Shown here: in pieces, positions 12,581 through 25,900 of the stretch
Layout: each line of letters starts with the position of its first letter
How positions within the stretch are numbered: the first letter of the stretch is position 1
Assembly (NCBI GenBank): GCA_947044365.1
Contig: OX345636.1
Span: 42,973,537-43,037,536 of the forward strand
Source of the DNA: Petrosia ficiformis
Taxonomy: Eukaryota > Porifera > Demospongiae > Haplosclerida > Petrosiidae
Reading direction: 5' to 3'
DNA length: 64,000 bases
Made by a program: the position numbers and the translations under genes
The notes under the pieces: model-generated
Database searches by the model: none
Told to the model about the DNA's origin: nothing
What the model saw: the letters and a program-made list of their open reading frames with translations, nothing else

Positions 12581-15500
12581 GTGTTACCACCTAATTTTTG
12601 CAAATACCTGGTGTTACCTGTTCATTGACACTGCTTTCCAAACGCTACTGACTGATAATTCCGAGATTTAAACGATTTGTGATAATCTCGTTGACAAATG
12701 AAATGACAATCTCCAGCTTTCATGGAATCGATACACTTTTCTCAGTCGCCATTTTCACTCCCTCTGTACGTTGCGCATGCGCATTGGTGTATATAGTTTT
12801 GCCTCGTATGCTTACTTCGTGAAGTTTGGTATCCCTCTCAATCATTTCTCAACATTTGGTATCCAGTTCTAACTTCATCACTGCTACACTATTGAAATCA
12901 ACTATAGTTTGAACAGATTTATTGTGTATTGTGAAAGAATTCAACAGAAAACGCCATCTCTCAACATTGTTCAGTGATTCAACCACAGAAGAAATTTCTG
13001 ACATTGACATTGGATATGTTGCAGAAGATAGTTTTGATACAGATACATTTAGTCACCATCAATTACACAATATATGGATTTTAGGAGTAAAGTACCTGAT
13101 GAACTCAAGAAATGTCTTAATTAGCTGAAGGTAGTGGTCGGAATCGACAGTACATACCCTGAAATTGGTGAGTGTACAAAATGTCGAATGATGCAAAATA
13201 CCGAGTCCTGTGAAACACTTCTCACTACTCATATTCTTGTCAAATCTTCTGAATTGTCATCACCAATGTCAGTAACAGCAACTGGTGACATGGTACATAA
13301 ACTGTGCTGTAATGAAGACACCAAGACTACCAAGATGGCATTACTAACATGTCCACCTTTTAGCCTAACGTATAAAGATGACATGATACGTTCCATCTCA
13401 AGGTCATGAACTACTCACTCAGGGCTGTCTTTTGTGTTCATTTGATTCACTTTCATTAATTTTGGTTAAAATCATTTTTGTTAATTATTGCTGAAACGTG
13501 CTTGATTGCATGTTGTGAACATGTTCAATGAATGCACTAAAGTGCAGAACCCTTGGTGTAAAAATTTACATTTAAAGTTCTTCATTCTTCTCAACTCGGC
13601 TTAGACTCATATCACACAAACAAACCAGTCTGTCACACAATATTTTGTCCTAGGGATAAAAAATTGCTTGAAATTTTTTATCCCTAGGACTTTACTTTAA
13701 AGGTTTTTTAGTGTAAATTTTTACAGCGAGGGTTCTGCACTTCAGTGCATTCATTATGATCAGAACTCTACAATGTATAGCAGTAAGTATACACACATTT
13801 TATACATACCATTACAAGTAACACTATCAAAGTCTAGATAATAACCATCATTACATCCACACGTGTAACTTCCATTAGTGTTAGTACATATTTGAGAACA
13901 ATTGTGTATTCCATCACTACACTCATCCGTATCTGAAGAGTAACAGATTTACATAATTGCAAGTAAGTGGAAATATATACATCAATGTATGTAATAATTG
14001 TTATCATTATGATTACCACTATACAATGTAAAGCAGTATGTATACACACATTTTATACATACCACTACAAGTAACACTATCAAAGTCTAGATGATAACCA
14101 TCATTACATCCACACGTGTAGCTTCCATTAGTGTTAGTACATATTTGAGAGCAATTGTGTGTTCCATCACTACACTCATCAGTATCTAAAGAGTAACAAA
14201 TTTACATATACACATGTATGCGGAATTGTATACATGCATGTTTGAATGCATGTAATAATTGTTATCATCAGAGAGTACAAAACTATACAACGTATAGCAT
14301 TATGTGTACACACATTTTGTACATACCATTACAAGTAACATTATCAAAGTCTAGATAATAACCATCATTACATCCACACGTGTAGCTTCCATTAGTGTTA
14401 GTACATCTTTGAGAGCAATTGTGTGTTCCATCACTACACTCATTAGTATCTGAAGAGTAACAGATTTACATAATTGCAAGTAAGTTGAATTATATACATG
14501 CCTGTTTGAATGTTTGTAATAACTGTTATCATTATTATTGCAATTATACAATGTATAGCTGTATCTATGTATATATACATTTTGTACATACCATTACAAG
14601 TAACATTATCAAAGTCTAGATGATAACCATTATTACATCCACACGTGAAGCTTCCATCAGTGTTAGTACATATTTGAGAGCAATTGTGTGTTCCATCCCT
14701 ACACTCATCAGTATCTGAAGAGAAACAGATTTACATAATGTGGAATTATATATATAAATGTTTGAATGTTTGTAATAATTGTTATCATTATTATTGTCAT
14801 TATACAATGTATAGCTGTATCTATGTATATATACATTTTGTACATACCATTACAAGTAACATTATCAAAGTCTAGATGATAACCATCATTACATCCACAC
14901 GTGATTCTTCCATTAGTGTTAGTACATATTTGAGAGCAATTGTGTGTTCCATCAATACACTCATCAGCATCTAAAGAGTAACAAATTTACATATAATTTT
15001 ATACATGTATGAGGAATTGTATGCATGCATGTTTGAATGTACGTAATAATTGTTATCATTATGATTATAACTATATAATGTATAGCAGTATGTACACACA
15101 CATTTTATACATACCACTACAAGTAACACTATCAAAGTCTAGATGATAACCATCATTACATCCACACGTGAAGCTTCCATCAGTGTTAGTACATATTTGA
15201 GAGCAATTGTGTGTTCCATCACTACACTCATCAGTATCTGAAGAGAAACCGATTTACATAATGTGGAATTATATACACGCATGTTCGAATGTTTTGATAA
15301 TTGTTATCATCAGAGAGTACAGAACTATACAATGTATAGCATTATGTATACGCACATTTTGTACATACCATTACAAGTAACATTATCAAAGTCTAGATAA
15401 TAACCATCATTACATTCACACGTGTAGCTTCCAATAGTGTTATTACATATTTGAGAGCAATTGTGTGTTTCATCACTACACTCATCAGTATCTGAAGAGA

Positions 15501-16906
15501 AACAGATTTACATAATGTGGAATTATATATATAAAAGTTTGAATGTTTGTAATAATTTTTATCATTATTATTGTCATTATACAATATATAGCTGTATCTA
15601 TGTATATATACATTTTGTACATACCATTACAAGTAACATTATCAAAGTCTAGATGATAACCATCATTACATCCACACGTGATTCTTCCATTAGTGTTAGT
15701 ACATATTTGAGAGCAATTGTGTGTTCCATCACCACACTCATCAGTATCTGAAGAGTAACAAATTTACATATAATTTTATACATGTATGAGGAATTGTATG
15801 CATGCATGTTTGAATGTATGTAATAATTGTTATCATTATGATTATAATGTATAGCAGTATGTATACACACATTTTATACCTACCATTACAAGTAACATTA
15901 TCAAAATCTAGATAATAACCATCATTACATCCACACGTGTAGCTTCCAATAGTGTTAGTACATATTTGAGAGCAAATGTGTGTTCCATCACTACACTCAT
16001 TAGTATCTGAAGAGTAACAGATTTACATAATTGCAAGTAAGTTGAATTATATACATGTATGTATGTAATAATTGTTATCATAATGATTATAACTATACAA
16101 TGTATAGCAGTATGTACACACACATTTTATACATACCACTACAAGTAACACGATCAAAGTCTAGATGATAACCATCATTACATCCACACGTGAAGCTTCC
16201 ATCAGTGTTAGTACATATTTGAGAGCAATTGTGAGTTCCATCAACACACTCATCAGTATCTGAAGAGAAACAGATTTACATAATTACATGTATGTGGAAT
16301 TATATACATGCCTGTTTGAATGTTTGTAATAACTGTTATCATTATTATTGTCATTATACAATGTATAGCTGTATCTATGTATATATACATTTTGTACATA
16401 CCATTACAAGTAACATTATCAAAGTCTAGATGATAACCATCATTACATCCACATGTGTAGCTTCCATTAGTGTTAGTACATATTTGAGAACAATTGTGTC
16501 TTCCATCACTACACTCATCCGTATCTAAAGAGTAAGAAATTTACATATATACATGTATGCGGAATTGTATACATGCATGTTTGAATGTATGTAATAATTG
16601 TTATCATTATGATTAGAACTATACAATGTATAGCAGTATGTATACACACATTTTATACATACCATTACAAGTAACATTATCAAAGTCTAGATAATAAGCA
16701 TCATTACATCCACACGTGTAGCTTCCATTAGTGTTAGTACATATTTGAGAGCAATTGTGTGTTCCATCAATACACTCATCAGTATCTAAAGAGTAACAAA
16801 TTTACATATAATTTTATACATTGTATGCATGCATGTTTGAATGTATGTAATAATTGTTATCATTAACCCGAGCGCGTAGGCGGAGGGTTATAGTAATCGG
16901 TTTGTG

Positions 16907-16937
<31 letters not shown>

Positions 16938-19900
16938 GTGTTACCACCTAATTTTTGCAAATACCTGGTGTTACCTGTTCATTGACACTGCTTTCCAAAC
17001 GCTACTGACTGATAATTCCGAGATTTAAACGATTTGTGATAATCTCGTTGACAAATGAAATGACAATCTCCAGCTTTCATGGAATCGATACACTTTTCTC
17101 AGTCGCCTTTTTCACTCCCTCTGTACGTTGCGCATGCGCATTGGTGTATATAGTTTTGCCTCGTATGCTTACTTCGTGAAGTTTGGTATCCCTCTCAATC
17201 ATTTCTCAACATTTGGTATCCAGTTCTAACTTCATCACTACTACACTATTGAAATCAACTATAGTTTGAACAGATTTATTGTGTATTGTGAAAGAATTCA
17301 ACAGAAAACGCCATCTCTCAACATTGTTCAGTGATTCAACCACAGAAGAAATTTCTGACATTGACATTGGATATGTTGCAGAAGATAGTTCTGATACAGA
17401 TACATTTAGTCACCATCAATTACGCAATATATGGATTTTAGGAGTGAAGTACCTGATGAACTCAAGAAATGTCTTAATTAGCTGAAGGTAGTGGTCGGAA
17501 TCGACAGTACATACCCTGAAATTGGTGAGTGTACAAAATGTCGAATGATGCAAAATACCGAGTCCTGTGAAACACTTCTCACTACTCATATTCTTGTCAA
17601 ATCTTCTGAATTGCCATCATCAATGTCAGTAACAGCAACTGGTGACATGGTACATAAACTGTGCTGTAATGAAGACACCAAGACTACCAAGATGGCATTA
17701 CTAACATGTCCACCTTTTAGCCTAACGTATAAGGATGACATGATATGTTCCATCTCAAGGTCATGAACTACTCACTCAGGGCTGTCTTTTGTGTTCATTT
17801 GATTCACTTTCATTAATTTTGGTTAAAATCATTTTTGTTAATTTTTGCTGAAACGTGCTTGATTGCATGTTGTGAACATGTTCAATGAATGCACTAAAGT
17901 GCAGAACCCTTGGTGTAAAAATTTACATTTAAAGTTCTTCATTCTTCTCAACTCGGCTTAGACTCATATCACACAAACAAACCAGTCTGTCACACAATAT
18001 TTTGTCCTAGGGATAAAAAATTGCTTGAAATTTTTTATCCCTAGGACTTTACTTTAAATGTTTTTTAGTGTAAATTTTTACAGCGAGGGTTCTGCAATTC
18101 AGTGCATTCATTATGATCAGAACTCTACAATGTATAGCAGTAAGTATACACACATTTTATACATACCATTACAAGTAACACTATCAAAGTCTAGATAATA
18201 ACCATTATTACATCCACACGTGTAACTTCCATTAGTGTTAGTACATATTTGAGAACAATTGTGTATTCCATCACTACACTCATCCGTATCTGAAGAGTAA
18301 CAGATTTACATAATTGCAAGTAAGTGGAATTATATACATGCATGTTTGAATGCATGTAATAATTGTTATCATCAGAGAGTACAAAACTATACAACGTATA
18401 GCATTATGTGTACACACATTTTGTACATACCATTACAAGTAACATTATCAAAGTCTAGATAATAACCATCATTACATCCACACGTGTAGCTTCCATTAGT
18501 GTTAGTACATCTTTGAGAGCAATTGTGTGTTCCATCACTACACTCATTAGTATCTGAAGAGTAACAGATTTACATAATTGCAAGTAAGTTGAATTATATA
18601 CATGCCTGTTTGAATGTTTGTAATAACTGTTATCATTATTATTGCAATTATACAATGTATAGCTGTATCTATGTATATATACATTTTGTACATACCATTA
18701 CAAGTAACATTATCAAAGTCTAGATGATAACCATCATTACATCCACATGTGTAGCTTCCATTAGTGTTAGTACATATTTGAGAGCAATTGTGTGTTCCAT
18801 CACTACACTCATCAGTGTCTGAAGAGAAACAGAGTTCATAATGTGGAATTATATATATAAATGTTTGAATGTTTGTAATAATTGTTATCATTATTATTGT
18901 CATTATACAATGTATAGCTGTATCTATGTATATATACATTTTGTACATACCATTACAAGTAACATTATCAAAGTCTAGATGATACATGTATGTGGAACTC
19001 TACAATGTATAGCAGTATGTATACACACATTTTATACATACCATTACAAGTAACATTATCAAAGTCTAGATGATAACCATCATTACATCCACACGTGAAG
19101 CTTCCATCCGTGTTAGTACATATTTGAGAGCAATTGTGTGTTCCTTCTCTACACTCATTAGTATCTGAAGAGTAACAAATTTACATAATTACATGTATGT
19201 GGAATTATATACATGCATGTTTGAATGTATGTAATAATTGTTATCATTATAACTATGCAATGTATAGCAGTATGTTTATACACATTTTGTACATACCGTT
19301 ACACGTAACTTCATCAGAGTCTAGTTCATAACCATCATCACAAACACAAGTGAAGCTTCCAATAGTGTTAATACATATTTGAGAGCAATTGTGTGTTCCA
19401 TCAATACACTCATCCGTATCTGAATACAAACAGATGTACATAATTATGTGGAATTATATACATGCATGTTTGAAGGTTTGTAATAATTATTATCATTATA
19501 ATTATAATTCAGAGCTGTAAGTATATACACATTTTGTACATACCGTTACACGTAACTTCATCAGAGTCTAGTTCATAACCATCATCACAATCACAAGTGA
19601 AGCTTCCAATAGTGTTAATACATATTTCAGTGTAATTGTGTGCAGGCATGGGTCAAACACTAACATTAGCAAAGCACAAGCAGTTATAAAGGTGCTTCAA
19701 GCAGCAAGCAATTTTTCAAGCACTTGTACACAAAGTGCTTAAGTATTTTCTTAAGCCCTTTGAAGCACAATTTCAAGCATTTGTTGTAATCATGATTCTA
19801 TAACTCAACATTTCACATGCAATTTTTAAAAACTTAATTATTCAATGATTCTCAACATAAATTTCATTAATTTATTGAATACTGTTGTTAAACACAAGTT

Positions 19901-22900
19901 TTTGAAAGTGATCATTGCTCAGTCTACATCTGTCGGGCCTAAAAAATAAAACAAAGCCTACAAAGAAAGTGCCTAGTGCTTTAAAACTGCTTAAGAAGCA
20001 CATCACCAAAACTTGCTGAAGCACAAGCACAAGCACTAAGGCTTTGGTTGATAAAATTCTTGTAAGAACATCCAAGCACTTTTGAAAATGTGCTTAAAGC
20101 ACTTTTAAGCACAAGCACTGAAGTGCTTGACCCAATCCTGATTGTATGTTCCATCACTACACTCATAAGTATCTGAATACAAACAGATGTACATAATTAT
20201 GTGGAATTATATACATGCATGTTTTAATGTTTGTAATAATAATCATTATAATTATAATTTAGAGCTGTAAGCATATACACATTATGTACATACCATTACA
20301 CGTAACCTCATCAGAGTCTAGTTCATAACCATCATCACAATCACAAGTGAAGCTTCCAATAGTGTTAATACATATTTGAGAGCAATTGTGTCTTCCATCA
20401 CTACACTCATTCGTATCTGAATACAAAGAGATGTACATAAATATGTGGAATTATATACATGCATGTTTGTATGTTTGTAATAATTCTTATCATTATAATT
20501 ATAATTTAGAGCTGTAAGCATTTACACATTATGTACATACCATTACACGTAACCTCATCAGAGTCTAGTTCATAACCATCATCACATTCACAAGTGAAGC
20601 TTCTAATAGTGTTAATACATATTTGAGAGCAATTGTGTGTTCCATCAATACACTCATCCGTATCTGAATACAAAAAGATGTATATAAATATGTGGAATTA
20701 TATACATGCATGTTTGAATGTTTGTAATAATTATTATCATTATAATTATAATTTAGAGCTGTAAACATATACACATTATGTGCATACCATTACACGTAAC
20801 CTCATCAGAGTCTAGTTCATAACCATCATCACAATCACAAGTGAAGCTTCCAATAGTGTTAATACATATTTGAGAGCAATTGTGTCTTCCATCACTACAC
20901 TCATTCGTATCTGAATACAAAGAGATGTACATAAATATGTGGAATTATATACATGCATGTTTGAATGTTTGTAATAATTCTTATCATTATAATTATAATT
21001 TAGAGATGGAAGTACATGTATATACACATTTTGTACATACTATTACAAGTAACATTATCAAAGTCTAGATGATAACCATCATTACATCCACACGTGAAGC
21101 TTCCATCAGTGTTAATACATATTTGAGAACAATTGTGTGTTCTATATATCACTACACTCATCCGTATCTGAATACAAACAGATGTACATAATTATGTGGA
21201 ATTACGTATATACATGCATGTTTGAAGGTTTGTAATAATTATTATCATTATAATCATAATTTAGAGCTGTAAGTATATACACATTTTGTACATACCGTTA
21301 CACGTAACTTCATCAGAGTCTAGTTCATAACCATCATCACAATCACAAGTGAAGCTTCCAATAATGTTAATACATATTTGAGAGCAATTGTGTGTTCCTT
21401 CACTACACTCATCAGTATCTGAAGAGAAACAGATTTACATAATTATATGTATGTGGAATTATATACATGCCTGTTTGAATGTTTGTAATAACTGTTATCA
21501 TTATTATTGCGATTATACAATGTATAGCGGTATCTATGTATACACACATTTTATACATACCATTACAAGTAACATTATCAAAGTCTAGATGATAACCATC
21601 ATTACATCCACACGTGAAGCTTCCATCAGTGTTAGTACATATTTGAGAGCAATTGTGTGTTCCTTCACTACACTCATTAGTACCTGAAAAAAAACAAATG
21701 TACATAATTATGCGAAATTATATATAATTATGTATGTTTTAACGTTTGTGATAATTATCATTATTAACGTATAACAGTATGTATACACACGTTCTATACA
21801 TACCGCTGCAAGTAACATTATCAAAGTGTAGATGATAACCATCATTACATCCACACGTGTAGCTTCCATTAGTGTTAATACATATTTGAGAGCAATTGTG
21901 TGTTCCATCACTACACTCATCCGTATCTGAATACAAACAGATGTACATAATTATGTGGAATTATATACATGCATGTTTTAATGTTTGTAATAATAATCAT
22001 TATAATTATAATTTAGAGCTGTAAGCATATACACATTATGTACATACCATTACACGTAACCTCATCAGAGTCTAGTTCATAACCATCATCACAATCACAA
22101 GTGAAGCTTCCAATAGTGTTAATACATATTTGAGAGCAATTGTGTCTTCCATCACTACACTCATTCGTATCTGAATACAAAGAGATGTACATAAATATGT
22201 GGAATTATATACATGCATGTTTGAATGTTTGTAATAATTCTTATCATTATAATTATAATTTAGAGATGTAAGTACATGTATATACACATTTTGTACATAC
22301 CATTACAAGTAACATTATCAAAGTCTAGATGATAACCATCATTACATCCACACGTGAAGCTTCCATCAGTGTTAGTACATATTTGAGAGCAATTGTGTGT
22401 TCCATCACTACACTCATTAGTACCTGAATACAAACAGATGTACATAATTATGTGGAATTATATACATGCATGTTTGAAGGTTTGTAATAATTATTATCAT
22501 TATAATTATAATTCAGAGCTGTAAGTATATACACATTTTGTACATACCGTTACACGTAACTTCATCAGAGTCTAGTTCATAACCATCATCACAATCACAA
22601 GTGAAGCTTCCAATAGTGTTAATACATATTTCAGTGTAATTGTGTGCAGGCATGGGTCAAACACTAACATTAGCAAAGCACAAGCAGTTATAAACATGCT
22701 TCAAGCAGCAAGCAATTTTTCAAGCACTTGTACACAAAGTGCTTAAGTATTTTCTTAAGCCCTTTGAAGCACAATTTCAAGCATTTGTTGTAATCATGAT
22801 TCTATAACTCAACATTTCACATGCAATTTTTAAAAACTTAATTATTCAATGATTCTCAACATAAATTTCATTAATTTATTGAATACTGTTGTTAAACACA

Positions 22901-25900
22901 AGTTTTTGAAAGTGATCATTGCTCAGTCTACATCTGTCGGGCCTAAAAAATAAAACAAAGCCTACAAAGAAAGTGCCTAGTGCTTTAAAACTGCTTAAGA
23001 AGCACATCACCAAAACTTGCTGAAGCACAAGCACAAGCACTAAGGCTTTGGTTGATAAAATTCTTGTAAGCACATACAAGCACTTTTGAAAATGTGCTTA
23101 AAGCACTTTTAAGCACAAGCACTGAAGTGCTTGACCCAATCCTGATTGTGTGTTCCATCACTACACTCATAAGTATCTGAATACAAACAGATGTACATAA
23201 TTATGTGGAATTATATACATGCATGTTTTAATGTTTGTAATAATAATCATTATAATTATAATTTAGAGCTGTAAGCATATACACATTATGTACATACCAT
23301 TACACGTAACCTCATCAGAGTCTAGTTCATAACCATCATCACAATCACAAGTGAAGCTTCCAATAGTGTTAATACATATTTGAGAGCAATTGTGTCTTCC
23401 ATCACTACACTCATTCGTATCTGAATACAAAGAGATGTACATAAATATGTGGAATTATATACATGCATGTTTGTATGTTTGTAATAATTCTTATCATTAT
23501 AATTATAATTTAGAGCTGTAAGCATTTACACATTATGTACATACCATTACACGTAACCTCATCAGAGTCTAGTTCATAACCATCATCACATTCACAAGTG
23601 AAGCTTCTAATAGTGTTAATACATATTTGAGAGCAATTGTGTGTTCCATCAATACACTCATCCGTATCTGAATACAAAAAGATGTATATAAATATGTGGA
23701 ATTATATACATGCATGTTTGAATGTTTGTAATAATTATTATCATTATAATTATAATTTAGAGCTGTAAACATATACACATTATGTGCATACCATTACACG
23801 TAACCTCATCAGAGTCTAGTTCATAACCATCATCACAATCACAAGTGAAGCTTCCAATAGTGTTAATACATATTTGAGAGCAATTGTGACTTCCATCACT
23901 ACACTCATTCGTATCTGAATACAAAGAGATGTACATAAATATGTGGAATTATATACATGCATGTTTGAATGTTTGTAATAATTCTTATCATTATAATTAT
24001 AATTTAGAGATGTAAGTACATGTATATACACATTTTGTACATACCATTACAAGTAACATTATCAAAGTCTAGATGATAACCATCATTACATCCACACGTG
24101 AAGCTTCCATCAGTGTTAGTACATATTTGAGAGCAATTGTGAGTTCCATCAACACACTCATCAGTATCTGAAGAGAAACAGATTTACATAATTATATGTA
24201 TGTGGAATTATATACATGCCTGTTTGAATGTTTGTAATAACTGTTATCATTATTATTGCGATTATACAATGTATAGCTGTATCTATGTATATATACATTT
24301 TGTACATACCATTACAAGTAACATTATCAAAGTCTAGATGATAACCATCATTACATCCACACGTGAAACTTCCATCAGTGTTAGTACATATTTGAGAACA
24401 ATTGTGTGTTCCTTCACTACACTCATTAGTATCTGAAGAGAAACAAATGTACATAATTATGCGAAATTATATATATTTATATGTTTTAACGTTTGTGATA
24501 ATTATCATTATTAACGTATAACAGTATGTATACACACATTCTATACATACCGCTACAAGTAACATTATCAAAGTGTAGATGATAACCATCATTACATCCA
24601 CACGTGTAGCTTCCATTAGTGTTAATACATATTTGAGAGCAATTGTGTGTTCCATCACTACACTCATCCGTATCTGAATACAAACAGATGTACATAATTA
24701 TGTGGAATCATATACATGCATGTTTGAATGTTTGTAATAATTCTTATCATAATAATCATAATTTAGAGCTATAAACATATACACATTTTGTACATACCGT
24801 TACACGTAACCTCATCAGAGTCTAGTTCATAACCATCATCACAATCACAAGTGAAGCTTCCAATAGTGTTAATACATATTTGAGAGCAATTGTGTCTTCC
24901 ATCACTACACTCATTCGTATCTGAATACAAAGAGATGTACATAAATATGTGGAATTATATACATGCATGTTTGTATGTTTGTAATAATTCTTATAATTAT
25001 AATTATAATTTAGAGCTGTAAGCATATGCACATTATGTACATACCATTACACGTAACCTCATCAGAGTCTAGTTCATAACCATCATCACATTCACAAGTG
25101 AAGCTTCTAATAGTGTTAATACATATTTGAGAGCAATTGTGTGTTCCATCAATACACTCATCCGTATCTGAATACAAAAAGATCTATATAAATATGTGGA
25201 ATTATATACATGCATGTTTGAATGTTTGTAATAATTCTTATCATAATAATCATAATTTAGAGCTATAAACATATACACATTTTGTACATACCGTTACACG
25301 TAACCTCATCAGAGTCTAGTTCATAACCATCATCACAATCACAAGTGAAGCTTCCAATAGTGTTAATACATATTTGAGAGCAATTGTGTCTTCCATCACT
25401 ACACTCATCAGTATCTGAAGAGTAACAGATTTACATAATTGCAAGTAAGTGGAATTATATACATGCATGTTTGAATGTATGTAATAATTGTTATCATTAT
25501 GATTAGAACTCTACAATGTATAGTAGTATGTATACACACATTTTATACATACCATTACAAGTAACATTATCAAAGTCTAGATGATAACCATCATTACATC
25601 CACACGTGTAGCTTCCAATAGTGTTAGTACATATTTGAGAGCAATTGTGTGTTTTTTCACTACACTCATCAGTATCTAAAGAGTAACACACTTACACATA
25701 CACATGTATGTGGAATTGTATACATGCATGTTTGAATGTATGTAATAATTGTTATCATTATGATTAGGACTCTACAATGTATAGAGTATGTTTATATACA
25801 TTTTGTACACACCATTACAAGTAATATTATCAAAGTCTAGATGATAACCATCATTACATCCACACGTGAAACTTCCATCAGTGTTAGTACATATTTGAGA

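Larger units (their letters stand above)
12045..18818. repeat. 4,357-bp offset segmental duplication carrying the transposon
   Basis: Exons 12,045, 12,306, the transposon and exon 13,810 recur at 16,402, 16,663, 16,867 and 18,167 with a constant 4,357-bp offset. From 14,327 onward the offset is 4,104, so a one-exon deletion of 253 bp occurred in the second copy after duplication. Confidence 0.9.
19544..24167. repeat. 3,004-bp offset segmental duplication carrying the MITE
   Basis: Exon starts 19,544, 20,294, 20,541, 20,788 and 21,041 recur at 22,548, 23,298, 23,545, 23,792 and 24,045, each 3,004 bp apart. Beyond that the offset changes to about 2,750 because the counterpart of exon 21,296 is missing in the second copy. 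Confidence 0.9.

Noticed and set aside
19872..20166. Protein encoded within the hAT-like insert ([11 protein letters not shown])
   Set aside because: The frame arises from reading AAGCAC-type subterminal repeats; no transposase motifs and the reading ends in the broken EGF exon.
11354..21588. Plus-strand open frames such as [18 protein letters not shown]
   Set aside because: Antisense shadows of EGF exons and introns that recur in every unit; no independent coding signal.
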